In this document: piece by piece, positions 35,301 to 50,100 of the stretch
Layout of the letters: the number at the start of each line of letters is the position of its first letter
Numbering within the stretch: the first letter of the stretch is position 1
NCBI GenBank assembly: GCA_027924585.1
Contig: BSBM01000299.1
Span: 33,146,001-33,210,000 of the forward strand
Reading direction: 5' to 3'
DNA length: 64,000 nucleotides
Source: Larix kaempferi
Lineage: Eukaryota > Streptophyta > Pinopsida > Pinales > Pinaceae
Position numbers and translations under genes: made by a program
Notes under the pieces: model-generated
What the model was told of the DNA's origin: nothing
Seen by the model: the letters and a program-made list of their open reading frames with translations, nothing else
The model's database searches: none

Positions 35301-38300
35301 GAAATTGAAATAGAATGATGACCCTGTGGGACCTGTTGCAGGTGACTCTTTTATGTCAATGTGGCTCTGGTGGATTGACACATAGGACTGCATCTGCAGC
35401 GATTAGCACAATTAAGGTTCATGAATTTACCATTAGTGTGTTTTACTCATTGTATTTTGTTTCCAATATATCTGTTAAATATGGATGGGGTATGTTTCAA
35501 TTTTGTTATTGCCATGTGGTCATTTGTGAAGAGTTAGTCTATTATAATTAGTGTAAAGATGTTCAATAGGTCTGTTATTCCCTTTTTACTGCTTTAATAC
35601 ATTTACTTACTTTCACCATTCATTATTTTGCAGTCATTAATTGGCCACTTTGATTTGGACCCAAACCGTGTTTTTGACATTGTAAGTTGTTTCACTATTC
35701 TTTACTTGGATTTTTATTTTATGTTTGAAGTATTATGTTATTAACTCATTAATGCAAGGATCACCTGGAATCAGCATATGTTGAAGGAGCATGCCAAAAT
35801 ATTTCTAAGTATTTTTGCTAGTGTATTACATTATTTGGATCTAATGATATTTGAAATTTGTAAATGTTTTGAATTTTGACAACAAGCAATATTTAAGGTT
35901 TCTTGCAAAGATATATTCTCTGTTTCCTGCTAGTATGTTCCATCGTTTTATTTAATTTATCATCATTCTAATCAATGTTCGTAGACACACATGATTGATG
36001 ATGCAATCTATCTTGGTTGTCATTATTTTAAGCCTGAACTTTCCACTTGCAAAGATGAGTCAGAATTTTTTTTGTGTAGTTGTATCGTGTGATCAGCATG
36101 TTTTGAGCATATTTTGCATTTGAGATTGTAGTATTCATTGTAGTCTCCCTAAAAAATGTTCCAAAAGTTGATGGTCCTTATTCTAATCACTTAGTCAGAT
36201 TGCTGTTCATATTACCAAGATGTTGGTGAGAGCTCTAATCTGGTTTCATGAATGTCCGTGTTCTCTTTTTGTTGCACCATCTTATTCTGATTACTTGTTT
36301 TCATTATTCTATTGTATATATTTCCGGGAGATTGGCAGTAGTAGTTCTATTTTATAAATGTCCGGCTTACTTTGTACTTGTTACTGCCATACATGAGTTT
36401 CTGAAATGCTCAACATGCATTGTTTTTGTTCTAGAGAAACATGCTGGATGTCTTCTTTTCTTCCATTAGTAGGACGATGTTTGAAGTTTGAACTGACTAT
36501 GGAATCCTTTTCAGGTCTTGGAATGTTTTGAGCTGCAACCCGAAAATGATGCTTTTCTTGAACTAATACCTATTTTCCCAAAGGTAGTCTGCATTTTTCA
36601 AAGTGGATACATTATTTGAAATACAAAACATTCATGTTAAATAATTTCATGGGCAAATTTATGCCACTGCTCACACTTTATATAGTTTTCTTAGTAGTTA
36701 TTGGTGGTTGGCTGGACAATCATGAATTCGTTGTTGGATAAGTTGTATTTATCATGGGTTATAGCTAATTTTTAATTCTCAATTCTTGACAGTCTCATGC
36801 TGCACATATTCTTGGATTTAAATTCCAGTACTACCTGCGTCCAGAGGTAAATGAGCCTGTACCTGATGGACTGTACAGACTTACAGCAGAACTGGTGAAG
36901 GCAGAGTTTATTGATCTTGATAATATGTAAGGTTCTTATATAACCACTTTATTGACAATTTCTATTCTATTATTCTGTTTGCATTTTTGTACTCGTTAAA
37001 CAATAAATCCAGTATTATCTTGTTTGGCATGGTTGGAAACCTCAATTTAGACCAAGATTGAAGATAAAACTTTTTACAGTATCACGAAATGCATCATAGA
37101 AGGATATTCATTTTTTGTTGGAAATGTTTGCATATGTTGCCTTCAATTATTTGTGCAACTATAATATGATGCTTATTAATGCATGTTCTACTTAATGGTT
37201 AACTTTTTTCCAAGGAAATAATCATCATTTCTATTCAAGGAGAAAAGAAATCACACTTTTAGTGTGCTGTTTCACTTACATATCAAACATTATTGGTTTT
37301 ACAAAACTCCCTATCAAACTGAGTGCAGACAAAAACATCTCCATACCCTGTAAGTTTATAACTATTCAAAAAAGTCTTTATCCCTTTTAGAACTGTCCAT
37401 ATAGATCAGTTCTTCCATTATCTGATACAAAACTGAAATAAAAATCCTTCATAAAATATAAAACTTTTATTAAGACCAGCAGTAATGAAAAATGAACCAC
37501 AAGACACAGGCTAAATACAACCACAAGACACAGGCTAAATACAACCACAAGACAGAAGCTAAATATAGAGATTAAAACTTAAAGTACACCCCAAATAACT
37601 CCACAGGAAAGTGGGCCTTCTTCAATATTAAATATCCTCATAAACAGTGGCATCACCATTCAGGTACCTGGTAACCATCCTTTGAGAGTCCATCTGCTTC
37701 TGAAGACACGAGAGAAAGAAATTGATTCGAAGCTGCCTGCTATTGCCTTTATCTGGATTCAAATTTTATATCCTCAAAGCAATTAAGTAAATATTCAGTA
37801 ACTGACCCGAACCCTTCATCCATGTGGTTACTATCATTCAATCCAATTGATTATTCCACATAATTGTTTGAACCCTTGCCTAGAGATGCCTTAATTTTAA
37901 TAAAATGATTTTAAGATAGAAACAAAACAATCCCTGTGCTACATTTGTTCTAAGAATCTCGGCTAGAGCCATCAAAATATCCCCATGCCTGCTCCTTGTT
38001 TGAAATAACAATGAGTTATGGGCTTACCAAACTCTCCATCAGGAAACTAAGTCTTCAGTGTTAACTTATTTATATATATAAATTGTAGATTTTTCAGCTT
38101 TTAATTGCCTGCTGGTTTGTGTTAACAATTTGTGAGTTTCACCTACAGCCGGTTTTGCATTGGCTGTAGGTTACTTATAAATTTTTCTATAACAGTCAAA
38201 CACGCAATAAAATGCTACTTACAGGCTGTAAACACATTTGACATTCACACATGAAAATTTAACTCACAGATTTTTGGCCAAATCGAGCCCTGGAAAAACC

Positions 38301-41135
38301 CCCACGGGGAAAACCAGTTGAGAGAGAGAGAGAGTTTCTTATTGCTTCATATAACCTCAGTACATAAAATCATAGCAGAAATATTTTACTTATCTCTACA
38401 GTGAAATATCACCCAGCAGATTTCTCGAATACTGTGCCAAAATCAGCAGCCTTGACTGTGCTGAAAGTGCCTCGAAAAACGTGCAGAAAATACAGTCCCA
38501 GAACTGTACGGAACACTTAGAAATCTGTGCTGTAGCAGTCTCAAAACCGAGCCCCAAAAATTATCTCAGACAGAGAGCAGCACCTCGAAATATGTGCTTA
38601 AACCCTCGATGAGTGTGCCCAGATTTTACCTCGAACTGTGTGTAGAATGTCACGGTTTTGTGCCCAGATTCTCTCAAAAAAATGCGCCCAGAATCTCTTG
38701 AAACTTGTGCCCAGCTTTATCTAGAAACTCGTGCCCTGTACCTGCTGTACTTTCACCTCGGGTTATGTGCCAAATGAAGACAATAATGAGCAGGCTGTAC
38801 TGTGCAATGAATGCCCCAGCTCGTGCCTCGATTTCTGTGCCTGCCTCGAAGTGCGTGCTGCTGTGCTAGCTCTCCTCTCTCGATTTCTCTCCTTTCATTC
38901 ATGCAACAATGAATTAGGTTTAGAGCCTCCCTCCCTTTTTGTCTAATCCCTAAATGGGATTCTAATCCAACGGTGGTGAATCACTCAATCCAATGGCTAG
39001 GATTAGATGAGAGCAAAAGTCACATTAATTAAATCACTTAAATAATTTATTTGCTCACCCACTTTAACTTTAGACAAAAAGTGACTTTAAAAACATAAAG
39101 TCTCATTAAATGTGTTTTTAATGTGAGGGTCACTTTTCCTCCTTCTTAGTGACTTAGGCTAAAATCACTATGGGAACACATACCAAGGTACAAAAACTAA
39201 CATAAATTTTTATTTAATACTTCTTTAGTTGTTCTTATGGACCATCAGTGCTTACATACATATGGTGGATTTCACTTGGCAAAAGATTCAGATTAGGATA
39301 CTAAATGTGATTTCTCAACAGCAAAGCAGAGTCGGCAAGCCCCTCTATTTGGAGTTGACTCGGAAAAAGTAAAAGAACATAAAATATTCTAAATTTAATT
39401 TAAAAACAGATACTCACACACACCATTGTTAATACGAACAACTATAGAGCAAATCTGCAAGTTTGTTGATTTATATTGTGTGCAAGGGTGCTGGGAATAG
39501 GAACAGTATAATTGAAATACACAATAAATTAGTTACTGAGATACATAAAATTAATGTTCTGAGAAACTTAATGATACATGAGGCACAATGGTTAACTCCA
39601 ATCTGAATGGGTACAAAAATCTGCATGCATTAGATAACAATGACAAATGGATTCCACTCTGAAATCTGCTCCAAATTAGCTCCAATGACAGGTAAGGTTT
39701 ACATATCAAATCATCTCCAACAGCAGGTAGGGTTTACTTACAAAATCAGCTCCAACAGCAGGTAGGGTTTTCCTACAAAATCAGCTCCAACAGCAGGTTG
39801 GGGTTTACTTACAAGTTACAACATTAGATCCAACAGCAGATAGCTTTTATTCACCAAATCAGCTTCAACAACAGGTAGGGTTTACTCACCAAATCAACTC
39901 CATCCACAAGCACGGTGTACTTACCAAATCTGTTCCAAACATATTCCAGATGCAAGCAATGACTAATAAATGAGTTGAGGGAGAGTTTTGAAGAGGTAAA
40001 ATAGGGTTTTGAAATTTTTAGTCATTTTTTGTGTTTTTAAGAATATTTCATTTCTTTTGAAATGGGGCCCACATCCAGCCATCAACGTGCCTGACAGCGA
40101 CTAAATGCGCAAGTTCAGCTTTGACTTTCTTGAGTGAGACGAAGTCCACTGCTGAGCCAACTTGACTCATTTTCTGACTGAGCTGAGAAAATAGCCGTTT
40201 CAGAATCTACTTAATCCAAGTGGCTCAGATGATTCTGACTATACTGCTCAACAGTTTTTTGCTCGAGGTAGATATTGAATATACTTTGCTTTAATGATGA
40301 ATTCACAGAATTCATCTCTATGGTTATTTATAAACAATTCTGTTCTTACCTGCTATGGAGGTGAGAAGTGTGGCATTCTGCTGGACAAATATGTGAAATA
40401 GGATCATCAAATCAATTTATAAATAGTTACTGCTCAAAGCAGTATGATCCTTTCACAAGTCACAAATTAAAGAACAAGGGTTCTATTTCTTTCTAGCTCG
40501 CTTCAATTAGTGTTCTGATATTGTCACCAATCACATTGTATAATTTGGTTTCTTTGTTTCAAGGTTTGAGCAGAATTGCCCTACTGTGTGTATGTTGTAT
40601 GGAAAGAAGCTGCCAGACTGCATATAATGATGCATACAATTATTTACATATTTCATGTAGCAGGTGGTGATAATAAGATGTTGGAGCTCATTTGTGATCT
40701 TTTGATACATGATTAACTGCTACTTATTTATGGCCCATCTCTGGTCATAAATATAATTGCACTTGAGTTGTGGGAAACAAGAAGGTGGTATATAATTGGA
40801 ATATTTTGTGTAGCCTGCAGTTAAAGATTTTGGCTCTTGAGGATTTTAGGTATAAATGTGTAATTGCATGTTTTTATGGAAATATTCTTTAATGCGAGTT
40901 TCTAAAATCTTGAATTGTATCGATTTTAATCTCAGCCCACCCTCACATGTTTGAGTGAAGAATGGGGGTGTTGATACCATTCTAGCCTTCCCATTCTTAC
41001 TTGAAATTTTTGGATGGAAGGCAGATTGACCGCCAAGGTAGTTGGTAACCCCAAAGGAACCGATAAGATTTATGAAGACCTTTGTGGTTTTAGCACAAGA
41101 GAATCACCCAATCAAGCTAATTCTTAGGGATTATG

Positions 41136-41187
<52 letters not shown>

Positions 41188-44100
41188 GTATATATATTAT
41201 ATATATATTGCAAACTGAAAATTCACTTGTTTGTTCAAGTTGGAACTTGGCGTAAAACATATCGAATTTGGTTGGCTTTCCGCTTTTATCTAGCTTATGT
41301 GTGAGCCAATCAATACCTCAATCTGTCTTTTATCAATGTGGTCACTAGGCCCTTCATCCCCTTCCTTCGTTATGTTTCTTTTTAGCCTTGGCTCTAGTAC
41401 CTGTTATCACACAACTTGTAGTTGCCCCTATTAGATGATCCTATTGAGGATGGTAGAGGAGCTAGGAAACAAAAGCGGTGATGTAAGTGGGCCTTGATCC
41501 CCAGATAGATTGGTTGTCATGCCAACCGAGGCACTCTTCACACTATGCTATCCACGCCCTAGATAGAAAAGGGGGAGACCTTGATCTACTCCCGATAGGA
41601 GAGATCTAATCGAATCACCATATCAGACTAAGAACTAGAATACGCAAGGTGAAGGATGAACAATCCTAGATCGAAGGGATAAAGTCATTGTGGAGGCTTA
41701 AGAGAGATAATATTTTGACCAAAGATGCTTTACTCACAATGACTTAGAAATCAAGAGCGGATCTAGGATATAAGTGCTAGGATAAATGATCAAATCTAAC
41801 TGCCTTGGGAAACGTGAATTAGATCTTTGGAAAATGGACCAAGGTGATAGATTTGTATGAATTAGGGATTTCTAGCACAACTTGATGATAGATCTGACAG
41901 TGTCTTAGCTCACAAGCAAAATTTAAACCTCAAACTGTTAGTTTTGTACCTAGGGAAGTGTTCCCCTAGTGACTATTTGCCTAAGTCACTTAGAAGGGGG
42001 AAAAAGTGACCCTCACATTAAATGCACTTTAATGAGACTTTATAAAATGAAAGTCACTTTTTGCTAAAGTTAAGTGGGTGAGTAAATATTTATTTAAGTG
42101 AATTAAATAAATTGATATTTTTACTCTCATCAAATCTTAGCCCTTGGATTGGACTCATCTCCACCGTCGGATTAGATACCCACTTAGGGTTAGTCAAAAA
42201 GCATGAGGGAGGCTCATTCTATTCACACTTTGAGTTTGAGAAAGAGAGAAATCGAGAGAGGAGGAGCTAGCAGCCAGCACGCACTTCGAGGCATCCATCA
42301 CGCACTTGGCACAGAAATCGAGGCATGAGCTGGGGCATTTAATGCACAGTACGGTCTTCTCTTTATTGTCTTTAGCTGGCACATATCCCGAGGTGAAGGT
42401 ACAGCAGAAATCAGGGCACGAGTTTCAAGAGAAATCTGGGCACAAGTTTTAAGAGAATCTGGGCACGATTTTCTAGAAGAATCTGGGCACAAAATCGACA
42501 CTTTCTGCACACAGCCCGAGGTAGATTCTGGGCACACTTCTCGAGTTTTTCAGCACAGAGTTCGAGGAGATAGAGTGGGCACAGACTTCGAGGTTGCTGC
42601 ACACAGTTTGAGATAAAGTTGGGGCTCGGTTTTGAGATAGTCATTGCACAGTTTTCAAGGTGAACCGTACAGTACTGTGACTGTACCTTCTGCACGTTTT
42701 TCGAGGCACTAACAGCACAAATTTCAAGGCTGCTATTTTGGCACAGAATTCGAGAAATCTGTTGGGTGATATTTCACTGTAGAGATAAGTAAAAATTTCT
42801 GCTATGAATTTATGTACTGAGATTTTATGAAGAAATAAGAAACTCTCTCTCTCTCTCTAACTGGTTTTCCCCGTGGGGGTTTTTCAAGGGCTTGATTTTG
42901 GCGAAAAATTTCTGAGTGTATCATTTTATGGTGTGATTGTTGAAATGTGTTTTTTCAGCCTGTTAGTAGCATTCTATTGTGTGTTTGATTGTTACAGAAA
43001 TTTTTATAAGTAACCTACAGCCTATGCATAACCGGTTGTAGGTGAAAACCACAAATTGTTAACACAAACCATCAAACAGTAAAGTGCAGAGAATTTCTAC
43101 ATGGTATCAGAGCAAGGGGGCAGAAAACAGTGATAGTTTGCAGACACACATAAATTTTCAAATCTCAGAAACTTCAGCATTTTTTTATCTTCTGTTAGTG
43201 GGCAGCGTTCTGTTGGATTGGTGTTTAGATGGCTACAGGTTTGAGGATTGAAGATAGGTTGAATGGAACATAAAACTTTGTGCCTTGGAAGGCCAGAATC
43301 TTGTTGATTTTGGAGGAGAATGAGCTATGGGTGGAGGTGGTGAGGAACACTACTACCAACCCCATTGCCATTCCAGATGGCACAGATGCTACAACTCTTT
43401 CAACCTTCAACAAGAAAGACTGTAAGGCTAGGAGGATCATCCTTGATGCAGTAAAAGACCACATAATCCTTCACATTTCCGGGAAGACCAAGGCACATGA
43501 GATGTGGAGTGCCTTGACCAGCTTGTATGAGAGTTCCAATGAGAATAGGAAGATGGTTCTCAAGGAGAAACTCAAGAGTATCAAGATGAATGGAGGAGAG
43601 GGAGTCACAGCTTACCTCACTAGGATTTCTACAGTTCGGGATGAACTGGCAGCGGTTGGTGAAGTAGTATATCCTACTGAGCTAGTACGCACAACAGTGA
43701 ATGGGGCTTCAAAGTCCTAGAGTGCATTTGTGCAGGCCATAGTGGGCAGAGAGAACCTACCATCTTGGGAGAGGCTGTGGGATGACTTTGTGCAGGAGGA
43801 GACCAGGAGGGGTCTCGTACAGGGCAGTTCATTAGGTGGTGGGGCAGATGAGGAGAACGTGGCACTGACAGCCAAGGGTAAGAAGAAGAAGGGTCCCAAG
43901 AAGAATGGGGCCAAGGGGCAACAGCAGCAGCAACCACAGGGAGGACAGAAGGACTTGAGTAAAATCAAGTGCTATTGTTGTTAGGCGTTTGGGCACTATG
44001 CATCACAGTGTCCAAGCAACAAGAAGAAGAAGGGATAGGGACAGCAGCCTCAACAGAGGTTGATGAGTTTGGTGACAGGTTTCAGAGGGAGTTTTCCCTA

Positions 44101-47100
44101 TATGCTGGACAGATTGAGAGAGAGAGAGTCTCCTTAGCCACCAGCACAGACATGGATATGGAGAGTGAGCACTCATTGTTGACAGGGCATCAGACAGGTC
44201 CATCCACCACTGGTGCGTGGTACATTGACAGCGGAGCCTCGAGACACATGACAGGTACTCGGGAGTTGTTCTCCAAGCTCTCACGGACAGCTAGAGAGGT
44301 GGAGGTGGTACTTGGTGACAACACCATTGTTAGAGCATTGGGTCAGGGGACCATTACATTTGAGAGGGAGTCCATGAGTCCCATGACCTTGAGGGATGTG
44401 TTGTACGTCCCTGGGCTGAAAAAGAACCTTGTTTCAGTTTCCACTATTGAGGAGAGGGGTCTTGGGGTGTGCTTCTCAGATGGGAGAGTGCAGGTGTTTC
44501 CCAAGACCACAGGTGTATCTACCCCCATGGATATTGGAATTAGATGTGGACGACTGTACAAGTTATTGTTTCAGCCACAGCATGCTCTAGCACACAACAG
44601 CAGTAGCAGTGAGCTATGTGAGTTATGGCACAGGAGGATGGCCCATTTACATCACCCCGCTCTGAGATTGTTGAGGAGCATGGTCACAGGTTTACCTGAG
44701 TTCGACACTGAGCAGAGTGATGTGTGCAGAGGGTGTGCTTTGGGAAAGTACACCAAGACTGCTTTTCCTAGCAGTGACACGAGAGCAGCAGGAGTGCTTG
44801 ACTTGATTCATTCTGATATTTGTGGTCCTATGTCCTCTGTATCTCTGACTGGTCATGAGTACTATATTAGCTTCATTGATGACTACTCCAGGAAGACCTG
44901 GATCTACTTCTTGAGGAGCAAGAAGTCCCCACTTGTATTGAGTGTCTTCCAAGGGTTCAAAGCCCTTGTGGAGAAGCAGACGGGGAGGAAGATCAGGATG
45001 TTGAGATCAGATAATGGGGGTGAGTATACCTCCAAGGAGTTCAATGCTTTCTGCAGGCAGGAGGGTATACAGCGACAGTTGACAGTTCCCTACACTCCTG
45101 AACAGAATGGAGTAGCAGAGAGAAAGAACAGGTCGATGGTTGGAGCAGCGAGAGCCATGCTTCATGATCAGGGGTTGCCGTTCTTTCTATGGGCAGAGGC
45201 TTGCAACACTGCAGTGTATCTGCAAAACAGGAGTCCTCACCATGCTTTGGGGAGGATGACTCCAGAGGAGATGTATTCAGGCAAGAAGCCTGAGGTGAGC
45301 CATTTTGGATATTTGGCTCTCTGACTTACTCTCACATCCCTTCTGAGAAGAGGACGAATTTCGAGCCCACCGCAGAGAGAGGTATCTTTGTGGGTTACGA
45401 TGAGACTTCGAAGGCATATCAGCTTTACATTCCTGGCCAGAGGAGAGTTGTAGTTAGGCGGGAAGTGAAGTTTGATGAGGAGAGGGCTTTCAGGAAGTCG
45501 AGAGAGATGGAGCAGGGGGAGCCACCAGCTCCCACACCTCAGTTGAGTCAGGCTTCTTCCATACAGGTTTCAGGTTCGCAGGTTTCTGGGGTGACCGGAT
45601 CACAGGGTACAAGCACGGCTTATACAGGATCAGTGGTTCAGATTACAGGTACTTCAGGGATAGGTACAGGGACAGGTTTAGGGATTGGTACAGGTTCAGG
45701 ATCACAGGTTTCAGGCTCATAGATTACAGGGTACTCAGGGACTAGTTCATCAGCTACAGGTCCTCGGGGTGTTAGACCTCATGCTTCTGGCACTTCCTCA
45801 GATGAGGATACACCAGTTTGGGAGGAGCCTTCAAGGAAGAAGAAGCCTAAGTGGCTTCAGGACACCTTGAAGGAAGCAGAAGCATTTGGCAGACCTCAGG
45901 AGGTGATCAGGACAGTTGTTGAGCCAGACAGATATGGGATGGCCCTTTTTGCGAGTCTTCGTGACTCTGCACCTTCTACATTTGAGGAGGCTTTTCAGCA
46001 TCAGGTATGGAGAGATGCCATGATGGAAGAGTACCATTCCATCATGAAGAATGATGCTTGGGAGATTGTGCCGAGACCTGAGGGGAAGTCAGTTGTGACT
46101 TCCAAGTGGCTTTACAAGGTCAAGCATGCTGCAGATGGAAGTGTGGAGAAATTCAAGGCTCGATTTGTGGCTAGGGGGTTCTCACAGGTTGAGGGAGTTG
46201 ACTATGATGAGACATTTGCTCCAGTTGCTCGGTATTCCTCTATCAGGGCAGTGATATCTATAGCAGCAGAGATGGGTTGGAAGATCCACCAGATGGATGT
46301 GAAGACCACGTTTCTCAATGGTCTTCTGTAGGAGGAGGTGTATTTAGAGCAGCCACAGGGATTCGAGATACATGGGAGAGATTCTCATGTGTGCAGGCTT
46401 AGGAAAGCCTTGTACGGTCTGAAGCAAGCTCCTAGAGCTTGATACTCCAGGATAGATGCATATTTGACTTCGATGGGATTCCAGAAGAGTGAGGTTGATC
46501 CCAACCTATACTACATTGTGGTTGGTGGAGATCCACTCATTCTTCTGTTATATGTTGATGACTTATTTATCACTGGAGATGAGCGTCTTATTGCACAATG
46601 CAAGAGAGATCTTGTTGCTGAGTATGAGATGACTGATATTGGGCTGATGCATTACTATTTGGGGATGGAGGTTTGGTAGGAGCCAGGACATATTTTCCTA
46701 GGATAGGGGAAGTATGCTGCAGAGATTCTGAAGAGTTATCGGATGGACGACTGCAGGCCTATGTCTACACCTATGATCACCAACTTGAAGCAACTTCATG
46801 CTTCAGAGGGTAAGTTGGTGGATCCCACACTATATCGTCAGCTCATCGGATCGTTGATGTATCTGGTCAACACCAGGCCAGACTTGTGCTTTGCGGTCAA
46901 CACTCTTAGCCAGTTCATGGTGTAGCCTAGGAGTGTGCATTGGACTGCCGCAAAGCACATCTTGAGATACCTAGCAGGGACAGTGGATTATGGTCTGGAC
47001 TACAGGGGTTTGGATGGAGTCAGCTTGGTTGGGTTCACAGATTCAGACTGGGAAGGTTGTGTGAGGGATCGGAAGAGCACTTTCGATTGCTGTTTCAGCT

Positions 47101-50100
47101 TGGGCTCGGCAGTAGTGTCGTGGTTCAGCAGGAAACAGAAGTCCGTTGCATTGAGTTCTGCTGAGGCTGAGTATATGGCAGCCAGTCAGGCAACTTGCGA
47201 GGCACTGTGGCTTCGTAAGTTATTGGTAGATTTATTTGATCAGCAGCTGAGACCTACGGTGATTTATTGCGACAATCAGAGTTGCATTCAGCTCTCTGAG
47301 AATCCGGTTTTCCATGACAGGTCGAAGCACATTGAGATCAGGTACCACTTCATTTGGGACTACGTTCAGAGAGGGGCAGTTGAGCTACAGTATATATCCA
47401 CTGATGAGCAGGTTGCAGTTGTCCTGACGAAGTCTTTGGGGAGGGGGAAGTTTGTCTTCTTCAAAGATAAGTTGGGAGTGGTGCAGAACACCTTCCTCGG
47501 TAAGAGGGAGTGTTAGTTTTGTACCTAGGGAAGTGTTCCCCTAGTGACTATTTGCCTAAGTCACTTAGAAGGGGGAAAAAGTGACCCTCACATTAAAAGC
47601 ACTTTAATGAGACTTTATAAAATGAAAGTCACTTTTTGCTAAAGTTAAGTGGGTGAGTAAATATCTCCACTGTCGGATTAGATACCCATTTAGGGTTAGT
47701 CAAAAAGCATGAGGGAGGCTCATTCTATTCACACTTTGAGTTTGAGAAAGAGAGAAATCGAGAGAGGAGGAGCTAGCAGCCAGCACGCACTTCGAGGCAG
47801 CCATCACGCACTTGGCACAGAAATCGAGGCACGAGCTGGGGCATTCAATGCATAGTACGGTCTTCTCTTTATTGTCTTCAGCTAGCACATATCCCGAGGT
47901 GAAGGTACAACAGAAATTAGGGCACGAGTTTCAAGAGAAATCTGGGCACAAGTTTCAAGAGAATCTGGGCACGATTTTCTAGAAGAATTTGGGCACAAAA
48001 ATTGAGACTTTCTGCACACAGCCCGATGTAGATTCTGGGCACACTTCTCGAGTTTTTCAGCACAGAGTTCGAGGAGATAGAGTGGGCACAGACTTTGAGG
48101 TTGCTGCACACAGTTTGAGATAAAGTTGGGGCTCGGTTTTGAGACAGTCATTGCACAGTTTTCAAGGTGAACCGTACAGTACTGTGACTGTACCTTCTGC
48201 ACGTTTTTCGAGGCACTAACAACACAGATTTCAAGGCTGCTGTTTTGGCACAGAATTCGAGAAATCTTTTGGGTGATATTTCACTGTAGAGATAAGTAAA
48301 AATTTATGCTATGAATTTATGTACTGAGATTTTATGAAGAAATAAGAAACTCTCTCTCTCTCTCTAATTGGTTTTCCCTGTGGGGGTTTTTCCAGGGCTT
48401 GATTTTGGCCAAAAATTTCTGTGTCTATCATTTTATGGTGTGATTGTTGAAATGTGTTTTTTAGCCTATTAGTAGCATTCTATTGTGTGTTTGATTGTTA
48501 CAGAAATTTTTATAAGTAACCTACAGCCTATGCATAACCGGCTGTAGGTGAAAACCACAAATTGTTAACACAAACCAGCAAACAGTAAAGTGCAGAGAAT
48601 TTCTACACAAACAACTCAGGAAATTACTTAAGTCAAGGAGGGCGCAAGGGTTGAAGATCAGTGCCTAGGGATTTGGACAAAATGGAGTCCCTTAGGGGTG
48701 ACGCCCTAGGAGATTTGCTTAGGGCTAGACCTAAAGATAAAAACCCATAAATATTTTGCCAAGATTCCAAATTATTTAAGCTAGGGAATTTTTAGAAGTT
48801 ACATTTGTTAGGGTTTTGATGCAGCAGTAGCTTAGACCAATGGATAAATTAATAAAACTAAAGAAATTCAGATGCAATCACTTACTTGGTGCCCGTAGAT
48901 GAATGCCGTATGGTGAAGACTAGCCCCAACAAGATCAAATGAAGAGTTTGTGTACCCACGTTCACAAAACGTCCAGAGAACCAAGTGCGTCCCACCTAAC
49001 CTACACAGTCGAGGAGAAATCAATCAGTAATGCAAATAGATGATTGATAAAACAACGAGAGATAGATAAAATGATGAGTAAATGGTTATAGACAAATTCA
49101 CTCCCTATTAAAACCCCTGATCCAAGAGAGAGAAGTAAGGCTAGCTCCCTCTGCAAGTGCGCCCCTCCAAGAGAGAGAAGTTATAGACAAATTCACTCCC
49201 TATTAAAACCCCTGATCCAAGAGAGAGAAGTAAGGCTAGCTCCCTCTGCAAGTGCGCCCCTCTCCAAATCGGCCTCTCTGCTGCAAATCAAATATGGATC
49301 CACGAAAAATACGGAAGGTACAACAAAGATCTAACAATGCAAGAGAAAACTACCTTTCAGTCACCACATCTCATAATCAACCATAGACACAAGAACTTGA
49401 TCACAAAAAATTTCTTTATTCTCAATAATCCAGAGCCAAAAGTTCCTTTTACAATGAGGGGTCTTCTCTCTTAAATAGTTTTGAGAGAGACCAAATCCCT
49501 AACCACATTTTAAATGAGCGGTTGAGATTAAAAGATAATACAATGATAATCAATGGTGGAGATCTAATCTTACACTCACTACATGGATCAACTAGATGAT
49601 GGGGGCGAATTGCCTCATAACGCTCGAATACATATAATAAAATGATATAACATGATAATACATAAAAGAAGGGGGTCTGGATACCCTCTGGATCATGAAG
49701 AAGAACATCCAAATCAAAACGTTGCCATTCATTCACCCTTTGTTCCATTTACTAAACCATGATCACTTTAATTAATTTAATTTATTTGCTGAATATCCTC
49801 TGTAAACCTATGCCGAAAACATGATCTTCCACTGCTCGGAATAAAAATATGACTGTGCCAAAAATTCCAAAAATTAACAATTTGGTAATTCTCATTACTC
49901 ATACCCCAAACACGATTTTGGTGGAAGGTCTTCAAATAATTTTTCCAAAATTTAATAAAAATTGTTTCACTTCATTAAAAATTCACCCAATCGCTGCATT
50001 GAACCAATATTTGCATTTTTGAAGCACTAGAATGATGATACTAGTCTTCAAAGGCATCAAAAGCAACATTGGGTCATATGTAATGATACTTGGCCCCGAG

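Larger units (their letters stand above)
41936..48607 (+). mobile_element. Complete copia LTR retrotransposon, family A, in the THO2 intron
   Basis: The element has two LTRs of 1166 and 1097 bp, an initiator-Met primer site, gag, protease, integrase, reverse transcriptase and RNase H in copia order, a purine tract, and an exact 5-bp duplication CAAAC (41931-41935 and 48608-48612). It runs in the same direction as THO2. The LTRs differ at about 33 positions by eye (roughly 3%), mostly C/T or G/A, plus one deletion of about 70 bp in the 3' LTR near 47660. Ten in-frame stops and two frameshifts make it inactive. Three solo LTRs of the same family occur in the window. Confidence 0.96.

Noticed and set aside
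35342-35416. Exon d as a spurious exon
   Set aside because: It was doubted because of its weak donor and low conservation, but phase, position after exon c and the VTLLC start fit the known protein, so it was kept.
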